Shown piece by piece: positions 16,911 to 25,429 of a stretch of DNA of 64,000 nucleotides. The position numbers and the translations under genes were made by a program. This stretch comes from Miltoncostaea sp963762825 (GTDB lineage Bacteria; Actinomycetota; Thermoleophilia; Miltoncostaeales; Miltoncostaeaceae): the NCBI GenBank assembly GCA_963762825.1, contig CAVXLZ010000001.1:1426001-1490000 (forward strand), given 5' to 3'. The notes under the pieces were generated by a model that was not told the DNA's origin, searched no databases, and was given only the letters and a program-made list of their open reading frames with translations. The stretch's first letter is position 1; each line of letters begins with the position of its first letter.

Positions 16911-16936
16911 GTAAGGCCCCGTTCCCGGGGCCTTAC
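16911..16936 (-). terminator. Terminator hairpin after tRNA-Val
   Basis: Perfect 10-base arms GTAAGGCCCC / GGGGCCTTAC with a 6-base loop, directly downstream of the tRNA-Val 3' end on the minus strand. It ends the tRNA transcript. T-run weak. Confidence 0.7.
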
Positions 16937-16939
16937 GTA

Positions 16940-17012
16940 TGGGCGTTACTGGGCTCGAACCAGTGACCCCCAGCTTGTCGAGCTGGTGCTCTCCCAACTG
17001 AGCTAAACGCCC
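16940..17012 (-). tRNA. tRNA-Val (GAC)
   Basis: A 73-base cloverleaf on the minus strand. The acceptor is GGGCGTT paired with AACGCCC, discriminator A. The D stem is GCTC/GAGC, the anticodon stem CCAGC/GCTGG with loop TCGACAA, and the T arm ACTGG-TTCGAGC-CCAGT. The anticodon GAC reads valine codons. CCA is not encoded. Position 33, nearly always U, is C here if the stem is paired as written. Confidence 0.95.
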
Positions 17013-17119
17013 CGCGAGTGGGGGACCATAGCATCCGGTCCGCGCGCCCACGCGTCCGCCGCGGGCCGCCCGCGGCTTGTAGTTTTCCCGGGACGGCAGC
17101 GATCACCGAGGAGGGCGAG

Positions 17120-17626
17120 ATGGCCGACCAGACCACCCACGAGGTGCGCGTCCACCTCACCCGCGAGCGGCCCCCGATCCGGCGGGCCGTGCTCGAGATG
17201 ACCGGCGACGAGGTGACCTTCGGCACCCCGGGATGGCAGGGGGAGCACTACGGGTTCGCGCCCGGGTCCGTCCCGGAGCACCCCGGCACGCTCGACTACC
17301 TGGTCGCCTCGGTGGCCGGCTGCCTGATCGGCACCTTCGGCGGGGCCCTGAAGGCGCGTGGTATCGACAGCGCGGGCGATCTCCTCACGGCCGACGCGCT
17401 CGGCGAGGTGGTGGTCGATCCCGACGGCGTGCTGCGCCTGCGCACGATCACGGTCCGATACACGCTGCGGGCGCCCGAGGAGGCACGCGAGGCCGCCGAG
17501 CGCGCCAACGCCCACCACGCCGCCCACTGCCCCAACGCCCGCTCGGTCGCCGCCGCGATCGACATCGTCACCGAGCTCGACTTCGTACCGGCCCTCGACA
17601 CCGCCGGTGCGCCCGGATCCGCCTGA
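17120..17626 (+). CDS. OsmC/Ohr-family protein
   Basis: OsmC-like protein, 168 aa, of a family of thiol peroxidases that reduce organic hydroperoxides using two conserved Cys. Candidate residues are Cys in SVAGCLIGTF (about 70) and Cys in AHCPNARSV (about 137), matching the family pattern in which the second Cys precedes P-x-x. Start at ATG 17120 after GGAGGGCGAG; a longer frame from 17018 has a low-complexity leader and is rejected. Some OsmC proteins have other, unknown roles. It converges with the DUF1501 gene six bases away. Confidence 0.9.
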   Translation: MADQTTHEVRVHLTRERPPIRRAVLEMTGDEVTFGTPGWQGEHYGFAPGSVPEHPGTLDYLVASVAGCLIGTFGGALKARGIDSAGDLLTADALGEVVVDPDGVLRLRTITVRYTLRAPEEAREAAERANAHHAAHCPNARSVAAAIDIVTELDFVPALDTAGAPGSA

Positions 17627-17631
17627 GAGCC

Positions 17632-19017
17632 CTACCTCACCAGCGGTAGCCGCGCGGCGTCGATCTTCGGCAGCACGCGGCCGGCCTCGACGCCCAGCCA
17701 CGACTCGAGCAGCGTCGCGTACACCGTGCGGAACTCGGTCGTGACGCGCAGGTTGTCGTCCTCGTCGAGCTGGGCGAGCCCGGGGAACTCGCTGCGGATG
17801 CCGCCGTTGGCCCGATCGCCGACCAGCAGCATGAGTCCACCGGCACCGTGGTCGGTGCCGCGCGACTCGTTGTCCTCGGGGCGGCGACCGAACTCGCTCC
17901 AGACCATCGTCATCACCCGCGCGGAGAGCCCGCGCGCGGTGAGGTCGGCCTGCCAGGCGGACAGGGAGTCCCCGAGGTCGGTGAGCAGGCCGGTGTGGTT
18001 GTCGGGCTGGTCGTCGTGGGTGTCGAAGCCGCTGGTCGAGAGGGCGGCGATCCGGGTGCCGAAGCCCGCACCCAGCATCCGGGCGAGGTTCTGGAGGCCC
18101 TTGCCGAGATCGGTGTCCGGATAGGCGACCGGCACCGGGGGAAGCGGATTGCTCTCGTCCACCTTGAGGGGGGCGAGCTGATCCTGCACCCGAAAGGCGT
18201 TGGCGTACGTGTTGCGCGCCGCGCGGAGCGCCTCGGATGCCGAGCGCCCCCGGGACGCCGTGCGATAGGCGTTCACGAACCCGTCGCTGTCCCAGACGCC
18301 GTCCATGTAGAAGTTGAAGTTGCTCGGGTCGAAGACCGTCGCGGTCGCGGCGCGGCGCGAGGTGAGCACCGGGTCGGGCGAGTAGGAGACGCTGATCCCC
18401 TGCAGCGGGTTGTCGGCCACGCCCACCACGTCGAGCGTCCGGCCGAGCCAGCCGGTGGTCTCGAAGGAGGGCCCCACGATGCCGGTACGCCAGTAGCCCG
18501 CCGAGTTGAAGTGCGACTGATCGGCGTCGGCGAAGTCGACCGACGGCAGCACCGCCACCTTGCCCTGGTCGTAGAGGGCCGCCAGGCTCTTCAGCGCCGG
18601 GTGCCAGCCGAAGTCGGCGGTCCCCTGCACCGGGAGCGTCGTGCCCGGTGAGATGCCCACGCGGCTGCGCAGCGTGGGATAGAGCGGGTCGCTGAGCGGC
18701 ACGAGGGTGTTCAGCCCGTCGTTGCCGCCCTCGAGGTAGAGCGAGACCAGGATCGTGGCGTCGGGCGCGGCCGCCGCCTGGGCCGAGGCCGCTTCGAGCA
18801 CGCTACGGGTGGAGAGGCCGGCGAGCGCGGATGCGCCGATCCAGAGGCCGACGCCCCGCTCGAGCAGGTTCTTGCGGGTGAGGCCGCCGGAGCGGGCGAA
18901 GGCGTCCAGGCCGTCGAGGGCGTCCGCGGGCACCGGCACCACCTCCGCCGCGCGTCCGAGGAACGCCCGACGGGTGGCGTGGAGATCGCGACATCCGCGG
19001 ATGGGGGATCTACTCAT
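17632..19017 (-). CDS. DUF1501 family protein
   Basis: DUF1501 protein of the alkaline-phosphatase/sulfatase-like fold, 461 aa. Family phrases include VSLYLEGGNDGLNTLVPLSD, the metal/active-site region DFADADQSHFNSAGYWRTG, STSGFDTHDDQ, and VWSEFGRRPEDNESRGTDHG. The N-terminus has an Arg pair and a hydrophobic stretch (GLWIGASALAGLSTR), like a Tat-type export signal placed further in than usual. Function in the family is not established. It almost always occurs beside DUF1800, as here (10-base gap). Start at ATG 19017; a longer frame upstream reads through the DUF1800 gene. Confidence 0.92.
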   Translation of the reverse strand: MSRSPIRGCRDLHATRRAFLGRAAEVVPVPADALDGLDAFARSGGLTRKNLLERGVGLWIGASALAGLSTRSVLEAASAQAAAAPDATILVSLYLEGGNDGLNTLVPLSDPLYPTLRSRVGISPGTTLPVQGTADFGWHPALKSLAALYDQGKVAVLPSVDFADADQSHFNSAGYWRTGIVGPSFETTGWLGRTLDVVGVADNPLQGISVSYSPDPVLTSRRAATATVFDPSNFNFYMDGVWDSDGFVNAYRTASRGRSASEALRAARNTYANAFRVQDQLAPLKVDESNPLPPVPVAYPDTDLGKGLQNLARMLGAGFGTRIAALSTSGFDTHDDQPDNHTGLLTDLGDSLSAWQADLTARGLSARVMTMVWSEFGRRPEDNESRGTDHGAGGLMLLVGDRANGGIRSEFPGLAQLDEDDNLRVTTEFRTVYATLLESWLGVEAGRVLPKIDAARLPLVR

Positions 19018-19027
19018 CGCACGCTCC

Positions 19028-20344
19028 TCAGCAGACCTGGGCGTCGGGGCCGGCCAGCAGGATGTGACGCAGCACGCGCTGACGCTCGGGGTAGTAGTGC
19101 TCGACCTCCCACTTGTCGGTGCGCCCCGCCACCGACTGGATCGCGTAGCGGCGCATCGCGTTGGCGGTGCGCGGGCCGACCCGGGGGCGACCGGTGGCCG
19201 CGAAGGCGCTGGCGAGTGCCTGCGAGGGTGTCTGCTTCTGGGAGATCGACCCGTCCTTGATGCTCTTGGCGAGCACGTCCGAGGCGGCCTCGAAGCGAGC
19301 GCGAATGGCACTCGTGGACAACCAGGCCACGCCCTGCTCCCAGCCGCTCACGTTGGGCGGATAGAAGGGGACCTGACCCATCTGGTCGAGCCGCCATCTC
19401 CAGCTCTCGTCCGTCACCCCGCGCCCGGTCTGCCGGAGCAGACCCGCCGCGTAGACGAAGGGGGGCTTCACCATGTCGCCCTCGGAGAGACCGGCGTAGA
19501 TGAGCTTGTTGTTGAGGATCTGGCGCAGCACCGGCCGCACGTCGGTGCCCGCGGCGCGATAGGTGCGGGCCAGGTTGCGCAGCAGCTTCGGCGGGCAGGT
19601 GCGCGGTGTGAAGTAGCTCCAGAGCTTCTCGCAGATGAACGGGGCGTGGGCCTTGTGGCCGATGGCGATGTCCACCACGTCGAGCGGCTTGAAGCGCCCG
19701 GTGCGGCCCATGATGCGCTTGACCCCGCCGTCGTGGCGGTCGGGGTCGTAGCCGAACCTCTTGCTGTCGTAGTCGAAGGTGAAGCCGGTGAGGGCACGGG
19801 CGGCTTCGCGGACGTCGCGCTCCGTGTACCCGTTGTTCACCCCCAGAGTGAACAACTCCAGCAGCTCGCGGGCGAAGTTCTCGTTCGGCGAGCCCTTCTC
19901 GGAGTTGGCGAGGCTCAGGAAGAGCTGCATCGCCCGGTCCTTGGTCATCGCCCGCGCGAGATCGCGGAAGCGCCCGAGGGAGTACCGGCGCATCGTCCAG
20001 TACTGCTTGATCATCAGCCGCGGCTCCCCCACGTCGTTGTTCGACGTGGCGAAGTGATCGTGCCAGTTGAGGGTCATCCGCTCGACGAGCGGGTGCTGCC
20101 CGCGCACCGCGCGATCGAGCCACCACAGCACGTCGTGCCCGTAGGCGTTGATCGGATCGAGCGGGGCGCCGTCGATGCGCGGCGCCGGCCCTCTCAGGGC
20201 GCGCCCCCGTGGGCGCAGGAGGGACTCGACGGAGGCGCTGACGCCGGCCCTGGCCATGGCGTCGAGTTGCTTGGGACGCCCGCCGAAGCCGGCGCGCCAC
20301 ATCAGCCGGTCCACCCTCGCGCGCTCGCTCGCCTTACGTGCCAA
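19028..20344 (-). CDS. DUF1800 family protein
   Basis: DUF1800 protein, 438 aa, usual family length. Diagnostic phrases: MTLNWHDHFATS, the central NENFARELLELFTLGV, GYTERDVREAARALTG, and FPP-like PFYPPNVSGWEQG. Function unknown. It is paired with DUF1501 in many bacteria, and the pair is thought to act outside the cytoplasm. TTG start at 20344, one base from the upstream cupredoxin stop, so the three genes form a tight operon. No signal peptide is evident; export might depend on its DUF1501 partner. Confidence 0.92.
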   Translation of the reverse strand: MARKASERARVDRLMWRAGFGGRPKQLDAMARAGVSASVESLLRPRGRALRGPAPRIDGAPLDPINAYGHDVLWWLDRAVRGQHPLVERMTLNWHDHFATSNNDVGEPRLMIKQYWTMRRYSLGRFRDLARAMTKDRAMQLFLSLANSEKGSPNENFARELLELFTLGVNNGYTERDVREAARALTGFTFDYDSKRFGYDPDRHDGGVKRIMGRTGRFKPLDVVDIAIGHKAHAPFICEKLWSYFTPRTCPPKLLRNLARTYRAAGTDVRPVLRQILNNKLIYAGLSEGDMVKPPFVYAAGLLRQTGRGVTDESWRWRLDQMGQVPFYPPNVSGWEQGVAWLSTSAIRARFEAASDVLAKSIKDGSISQKQTPSQALASAFAATGRPRVGPRTANAMRRYAIQSVAGRTDKWEVEHYYPERQRVLRHILLAGPDAQVC

Positions 20345-20689
20345 CTAGCGCTTTCCCCTCTTTCGCGCCTTCACGACGAAGCTGCCCTGCATGCCCCGGG
20401 CGGCGTGGTCGCCGACGGTGCAGAGATACCTGTACCTGCCCCGGGAGAGCCGCGTGCGGATCGCGACGAGGCCGTCGGGCTTCACCCGCCCGGTCCCCGC
20501 GCGGGGCGTGCCACGCGGGCCGATGATCCTGAGATCGTGGTCGTCCTCGCCGATGTTCTTGAGCTGGAGGATCAGGCGCCCCGCAGGGAGGCTCCTGCGG
20601 CTGACGTTGAAACGGAACTCGTCGGCGAAGGCGAGCACCCGCGCGGGAGGCGCAGGAGCAAGCACAGGCGTGGCGGCCAGCACGAACAT
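20345..20689 (-). CDS. Cupredoxin-like secreted protein
   Basis: Small blue-copper-type protein, 114 aa. A short hydrophobic leader (about 1-18) precedes a plastocyanin-like beta-sandwich. Probable type 1 copper ligands are His (DHDLRIIG, about 51), Cys and His (YLCTVGDHAARGM, Cys about 90, His about 95) and Met about 100, the classic H-C-H-M set with correct spacing. It should carry electrons or bind copper outside the membrane. First gene of the operon with DUF1800 and DUF1501, adjoining the TTG start of the next gene. ATG 20689 follows a weak GAGG. The leader is short and lacks the usual basic residues. Confidence 0.82.
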   Translation of the reverse strand: MFVLAATPVLAPAPPARVLAFADEFRFNVSRRSLPAGRLILQLKNIGEDDHDLRIIGPRGTPRAGTGRVKPDGLVAIRTRLSRGRYRYLCTVGDHAARGMQGSFVVKARKRGKR

Positions 20690-20788
20690 CGACCTCGATG
20701 CTATCGGCCGATCTGCCCCGGTCCATGAGGCCGCCGTGAGAGGGATGTTCGGGATTTGCGAGCGCCGTTCGCGTGTAGCGTGCGCATC

Positions 20789-21925
20789 GTGTCGGCCACA
20801 ACGCACTTCGACGTCGCAATCGCCGGAGCCGGTCAGCTCGCGCGGATGACCTGCCTGGCGGCATGGCCGTTGGGCCTGCGCGTCGTCGTGCTCGGCCGCT
20901 CCGACGAGCCCGCGGCGCCGATGGCCGCCGGCGTGCTGGAGGGCGACTGGCGCGACGCCGCGGCCGTGCGCGCCCTCGGCGAACGCGCCACAGTGGTCAC
21001 GCTGGAGAACGAGTTCGTCGACGCCGCCGCGCTGGCCTCGGTGCAGGAGGCCGGAACCCCCGTGCGCCCCGACCCCGCGGTGCTCGCCGAGGTCCAGGAC
21101 AAGGCCCTCCAGAAGCAGCTCCTGCGCGATGAGGGCCTTCCGACGGCGGCCTTCCTGGTGATCGACAAGCCCGGCGAGCTTGCGGCGGCCGGGCGCGAGC
21201 TGGGCTGGCCGATGATGCTGAAGGCGCGCCGCCTCGGCTACGACGGCTACGGGAACGCCACCTGCGCCGACGAGACCGAGGCCCGCGAGGCGATGGCGCG
21301 ACTCGACGCCGGAGAGGGCGTCCTCGCCGAGTCGATGGTCCGGTTCGAACGCGAGCTCGCGGCGATGGTCGCCCGCTCGCCGGGGGGCGGCGAGGCCTGC
21401 TACCCGGTGGTGGAGACGGTGCAGCGCAACCACGTCTGCCACGAGGTGATCGCACCGGCGCCGATCCCGCCCGACGCGCGAGCCCGCGCCCGCACGGTGG
21501 CGCTCGCCGCGACCCGGGCGGCCGAGGGGATCGGGGTCACCGGCGTTGAGATGTTCCTGTCCCCCACCGGTGAGGTCCTCGTGAACGAGCTCGCTCCACG
21601 CCCGCACAACTCGGGCCACTACTCCATCGAGGCCTGCGAGACCTCGCAGTTCGAGAATCACCTGCGCGGAGTCCTCGACCTGCCGCTCGGCGACGTGCGG
21701 ATGCGCTCGCCCGCCGCCGCGATGGTCAACCTGCTCGGCTCGAGCACCGGGCCATCGCGTCCCGATCTCGCCGCGGCCCTCACGGTGGAGGGCGCCCACC
21801 TCCACCTCTACGACAAAGCCGAGGTCCGCCCCGGACGCAAGATGGGCCACGTCACCGCGCTGGCCGCAGACCCCGAGACGGCCCTCGCGATAGCGAGGCG
21901 CGCGGCCGCGGCGGTGGCGCTGTGA
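20789..21925 (+). CDS. purK: N5-carboxyaminoimidazole ribonucleotide synthase
   Basis: PurK, ATP-grasp enzyme of purine synthesis, 378 aa. It carboxylates AIR with bicarbonate and ATP to N5-CAIR. Visible features: nucleotide/substrate fold GAGQLARM at the N-terminus, ATP-grasp lysine region (GWPMMLKARRLGYDGYGN), and the signature VNELAPRPHNSGHYSIEAC. GTG 20789 chosen because upstream codons look non-homologous. It overlaps purE by four bases (GTGA), so substrate is handed to the next enzyme encoded. The first Gly-rich motif has MT where most PurKs have M(L/M). Confidence 0.95.
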   Translation: MSATTHFDVAIAGAGQLARMTCLAAWPLGLRVVVLGRSDEPAAPMAAGVLEGDWRDAAAVRALGERATVVTLENEFVDAAALASVQEAGTPVRPDPAVLAEVQDKALQKQLLRDEGLPTAAFLVIDKPGELAAAGRELGWPMMLKARRLGYDGYGNATCADETEAREAMARLDAGEGVLAESMVRFERELAAMVARSPGGGEACYPVVETVQRNHVCHEVIAPAPIPPDARARARTVALAATRAAEGIGVTGVEMFLSPTGEVLVNELAPRPHNSGHYSIEACETSQFENHLRGVLDLPLGDVRMRSPAAAMVNLLGSSTGPSRPDLAAALTVEGAHLHLYDKAEVRPGRKMGHVTALAADPETALAIARRAAAAVAL

Positions 21926-22431
21926 GCGGCCCCGCCCCTGTGGTCGCCGTCGTCATGGGCAGCGACAGCGACCTACCCGTGATGAGCGCCGCCGCCGACG
22001 CCCTGCGCGAGCTGGAGGTGCCGCACGAGGTGCGCGTGGTCTCCGCGCACCGCACCCCCCACGACATGATCGCCTACGGCGGCGAGGCCGCCGACCGCGG
22101 CCTGCGCGTCATCATCGCCGGAGCCGGAGGAGCGGCCCACCTTCCCGGAATGCTCGCGGCGGTGACCACCCTGCCGGTGATCGGGGTGCCGGTGCGCACC
22201 ACCGCCCTCGACGGCATGGACTCGCTCCTGTCGATCGTCCAGATGCCGCGCGGAGTGCCGGTGGCCACGGTGGCGATCGACGGCGGCCGCAACGCGGGCC
22301 TGCTGGCCGCCCAGATCCTTGCCCTCTCCGACCCCGCCCTCGGCCACCGCATCGCGGCCGCCCGCGCCGAGACGGCCGAAGCCGCTCGGACCGCCGACGC
22401 GAAGGTCAGCGGGGAGCCGGCCTCCGGCTGA
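21922..22431 (+). CDS. purE: N5-CAIR mutase
   Basis: PurE class I mutase, 169 aa, which converts N5-CAIR to CAIR. Conserved segments: MGSDSDLPVM, VVSAHRTPHDM with the catalytic His, IIAGAGGAAHLPGM, and DSLLSIVQMPRGVPVATVAI. Normal length for an octameric cytosolic enzyme. GTG start overlaps the purK stop. Ends 18 bases before the convergent korB stop; no obvious hairpin there. Confidence 0.95.
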   Translation: MSGPAPVVAVVMGSDSDLPVMSAAADALRELEVPHEVRVVSAHRTPHDMIAYGGEAADRGLRVIIAGAGGAAHLPGMLAAVTTLPVIGVPVRTTALDGMDSLLSIVQMPRGVPVATVAIDGGRNAGLLAAQILALSDPALGHRIAAARAETAEAARTADAKVSGEPASG

Positions 22432-22449
22432 GGCGCTCGTGCGGCGCCC

Positions 22450-23331
22450 CTAGAGCGCCGGCTTTCCGATGGCGGCGCCCTTTCGGGCATTGAAGGCCTC
22501 GAGCATGGCCTCGACGTTGCTCTCCTTGGAGGCGCCCACGAGCGCCTTGTACTTCTCGTTCAGCGTGGCGCGCTGCTCGCGGTAGAGGATTCCGAGCTTG
22601 AAGCCGCCCTTCAGGGCGAGATCGAAGGCCGCGACCTTGTCGGCGGCGTCGTGCTCGGGGGAGACGTCGGTGACGAGCTCCTTCCACTCCTCCTGATGGT
22701 TGTTGAACACCACGCAGGGCGACATCGCGTCGATGTAGGAGAAGCCCCGGTGCTCCATCGCCTGCACGATCAGCTCGGTGAGGAGCTTGGTGTTGAACGA
22801 GGCCCCGCGGGCCACGAACGATGCGCCCGAGGCGACCGCGAACGCAAGGGTGTTGAGCGGCGTCTCCAGGTTGCCCCACGGCGTGGAGGGGGCCTTCTGG
22901 TCGGTGAGCGAGGTCGGCGATACCTGGCCCTTGGTGAGGCCGTAGATCTCGTTGTCCATCACCAGGTAGGTGATGTCGATGTTGCGCCGGGCGGCGTGGG
23001 GGAAGTGGCCCGCGCCGATGGCGAAGCCATCGCCGTCGCCGCCGACGGCGATGACGTTGAGGTCGGGGTTGGCGAGCTTGACGCCCATCGCCACCGGGAG
23101 AGGGCGGCCGTGAAGGCTGTGGAAGCCATAGGTCAACACGAAGCCCGGCAGACGGCTGGAGCAGCCGATCCCCGAGACCACGACAGTCTTGACGGGGTCG
23201 AGGTCGAGCTCGGCGAAGGCGCGGTAGAGCGACGCGAGCACGCCGAAGTCACCGCAGCCCGGGCACCAGATCGGCTTCAGGTCCGACTTGTAGTCGGTGG
23301 GCTTGCGCTTGGCGACGGGGTCGATGCTCAA
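22450..23331 (-). CDS. korB: 2-oxoacid:ferredoxin oxidoreductase beta subunit
   Basis: Thiamine-diphosphate-binding beta subunit of 2-oxoglutarate (or related 2-oxoacid):ferredoxin oxidoreductase, 293 aa. It has the Cys motifs of the family (WCPGCGDFG; GIGCSSRLPG), and the ThDP/Mg site GGDGDGFAIGAGHF followed by RRNIDITYLVMDN. With KorA it forms acyl-CoA and reduced ferredoxin in an oxygen-tolerant style TCA-cycle step, as in many actinobacteria. TTG start at 23331 overlaps the korA stop by four bases. No ferredoxin or extra gamma/delta gene is next to it. Confidence 0.94.
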   Translation of the reverse strand: MSIDPVAKRKPTDYKSDLKPIWCPGCGDFGVLASLYRAFAELDLDPVKTVVVSGIGCSSRLPGFVLTYGFHSLHGRPLPVAMGVKLANPDLNVIAVGGDGDGFAIGAGHFPHAARRNIDITYLVMDNEIYGLTKGQVSPTSLTDQKAPSTPWGNLETPLNTLAFAVASGASFVARGASFNTKLLTELIVQAMEHRGFSYIDAMSPCVVFNNHQEEWKELVTDVSPEHDAADKVAAFDLALKGGFKLGILYREQRATLNEKYKALVGASKESNVEAMLEAFNARKGAAIGKPAL

Positions 23332-25043
23332 CTGGGAACCCTTTCCATGATGACGTCGAGGACGTCGTCGGCGGTGAACGGAAGGCCTTCGCACTTGGCG
23401 TGGCTATCGACGGAGAGGCCGCACTCGCCGCGCACCAGGCGCGCGAGCTGGCCGGTGTAGTTGACCTCGGGAACGATGATCCGCTTGGCCTTGGCGGCGA
23501 AGCGGGTCACCTGCTCGACCGGGAACGGACCGAGCACGCGCGGGTAGAAGGCGCCGACGGAGGCTCCCTCGGCGCGGGCCAGGGCGACCGCCTCTCGGAC
23601 GGCGCCGTAGGTGGAACCGAAACCGATGACCGCGATCTCGGGCTGCTCCTCCCCGTAGACCTCGTGACGGACCAGATCGCCCTTCAGCGGCTCGAGCTTG
23701 GCCCAGCGCTTGGTCTGCATCGCCACGTGGTTCTCGGGCGTGTAGGCCGGGTGGCCGAACTCGTCGTGCTCGATGCCGGTGGAGACGTAGCGGCCGTTGG
23801 CCTCGCCCGGGATCCCCATCGGGGAGACCGAGTCCTGGGTCAGCTCGTAGCGCTTGTACTCGCCCTCGCCGACGGCGGCGGCGGTCTTGCGCTCCCACAG
23901 ATCGAGATCGCTCGTGTCCGGCTTGTGGATGACCTCCATCCGCGTCGCCAGCCCCTGGTCGGTCAGGAGGATCACCGGCACCTGGTATCGCTCCGAGTAG
24001 TTGAAGGCGTCGATCGTGGCCCAGAAGCAGTCCTCCACGGTGATCGGAGCGATGACCACGCGCGGGGCCTCGCCGTGACCGCCGTAGAGGGCGTGCTGCA
24101 GGTCGGACTGCTCGGTCTTGGTGGGCAGCCCGGTGGAGGGTCCGCCGCGCTGGGCGTCGATCACCACGCAGGGGATCTCCGCGGTGCCCGAGTACCCGAG
24201 CATCTCGGTCATGAGCGACAGGCCCGGTCCGGAGGTGGCGGTCATCGCCTTCGCCCCGGCGTAGGAGGCCCCGAGGACCGCCGAGATGGAGGCGATCTCG
24301 TCCTCGCACTGAATGGTGATGCCGCCCACCTGGGGCAGCTTGGCCGACAGCCACTCGAGGATGTCCGACGCCGGCGTGATCGGGTAGCCGGCGAAGAACC
24401 GCAGACCGGCCGCCACGGCACCCGCGGCGATCGCCTGATTCCCGGAGAGGAGGATCCGGTCGGCCTCGACCTCGACCGCCTTGGTGATCTCGAGGGAGCC
24501 CTTCAGGTCGCCGCTCTCATCGCCGCCGGCGCGCAGCGCGGCGATGTTGGCATCGGCCACGCCCTGCTTGTGGGCGTAGCGCCGCAGCACCAACTCCTCG
24601 ATGGGCGTCGTGTCGAACGAGATCACGCCCGAGACGGCTCCGACGGCCACCATGTTCTTGGCGCGCAGGGATCCACCGATCTCCTTCGCGAGCTTCTCCA
24701 TCCGCACCGGACGGGCGCGAGGGGAGTACTCGTCCGGGATCTCGACCGCCGTCTCGTCGAAGAGGATGACCCCCTCGGGGCCGAGGGAGTCCCAGTGGAG
24801 ATCCCATGCCTCCTGGTTGAAGCAGACGAGCAGATCGACCCACTTGCCGTGGCTGTAGATCTGATCCTCACCCATGCGCACCTGGTACATGCACGGGCCG
24901 CCCTTGATCTCGGCCGGGTAGGTGCGGAACGTCTGGGTCCAGTAGCCCCCCCGGGCCGCGGCCTGGGTGAGGATGTCCCCCGAGGAGATGACCCCCTCGC
25001 CGGACTCGCCGGCAAGCCGGATCACCACGCTCTTTCGTGCCAA
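23328..25043 (-). CDS. korA: 2-oxoacid:ferredoxin oxidoreductase gamma-alpha fusion
   Basis: Fused gamma-alpha subunit, 571 aa. The gamma domain fills about residues 1-180 (GESGEGVISSGDIL, YPAEIKGGPCMYQVR). The alpha pyrimidine-binding and domain II part covers about 200-571 (FFAGYPITPASDILEWL, TSGPGLSLMTEMLGYSGTAE, QRGGPSTGLPTKTEQSDL). The pattern is that of KorA of Mycobacterium-type 2-oxoglutarate:ferredoxin oxidoreductase. TTG 25043 is chosen because GGGAGG lies eight bases upstream and the first residues (ARKSVVIRLAGESG) match the family start. First gene of a two-gene operon with korB. Confidence 0.94.
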   Translation of the reverse strand: MARKSVVIRLAGESGEGVISSGDILTQAAARGGYWTQTFRTYPAEIKGGPCMYQVRMGEDQIYSHGKWVDLLVCFNQEAWDLHWDSLGPEGVILFDETAVEIPDEYSPRARPVRMEKLAKEIGGSLRAKNMVAVGAVSGVISFDTTPIEELVLRRYAHKQGVADANIAALRAGGDESGDLKGSLEITKAVEVEADRILLSGNQAIAAGAVAAGLRFFAGYPITPASDILEWLSAKLPQVGGITIQCEDEIASISAVLGASYAGAKAMTATSGPGLSLMTEMLGYSGTAEIPCVVIDAQRGGPSTGLPTKTEQSDLQHALYGGHGEAPRVVIAPITVEDCFWATIDAFNYSERYQVPVILLTDQGLATRMEVIHKPDTSDLDLWERKTAAAVGEGEYKRYELTQDSVSPMGIPGEANGRYVSTGIEHDEFGHPAYTPENHVAMQTKRWAKLEPLKGDLVRHEVYGEEQPEIAVIGFGSTYGAVREAVALARAEGASVGAFYPRVLGPFPVEQVTRFAAKAKRIIVPEVNYTGQLARLVRGECGLSVDSHAKCEGLPFTADDVLDVIMERVPS

Positions 25044-25210
25044 AGTCGCCTCCCGCTGATGCGCGCGTCGCGAGCCACGGACAACCCGGTCCGCTGGGAC
25101 CCGGAGTGCGCGAACTCGCCCCGATGGCGGCCACGGCAGGACACTAGCCCCGGCTCGCGGACGTCCGGCGATGTTATCCGCAGGCCGACCCATGGGGCAA
25201 GATCGCTCAC

Positions 25211-25429
25211 ATGTCAACGCCGCCGTCGCCCGCTCCCCCGCCGCCGCCCGCCGGGGATGACGCCCGCAGCCGCGCGCGGGCCGAGCTGCTCTGGTACCTG
25301 CGCCACGCCGACGCTCTCGCGCGCTGGCCCGTGCTCAGCCAGCCCTGGGCGCAGCGGATCGAGCACCGGCGGCTGGAGCGGACCGGGGAGGACATCACCG
25401 CCTCGACGTTCTCGATGGGGGGTCGCTGA
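25211..25429 (+). CDS. Small hypothetical protein (72 aa)
   Basis: Unrecognised 72-residue protein. A Pro-rich start is followed by a compact helical, charged region (SRARAELLWYLRHADALARW) and a conserved-looking middle (VLSQPWAQRIEHRRLE). Codon third positions match the neighbours, so I think it is a real gene. It is divergent from korA (gap 167 bases) and its last 35 bases overlap the convergent monooxygenase gene. No function proposed. Confidence 0.6.
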   Translation: MSTPPSPAPPPPPAGDDARSRARAELLWYLRHADALARWPVLSQPWAQRIEHRRLERTGEDITASTFSMGGR

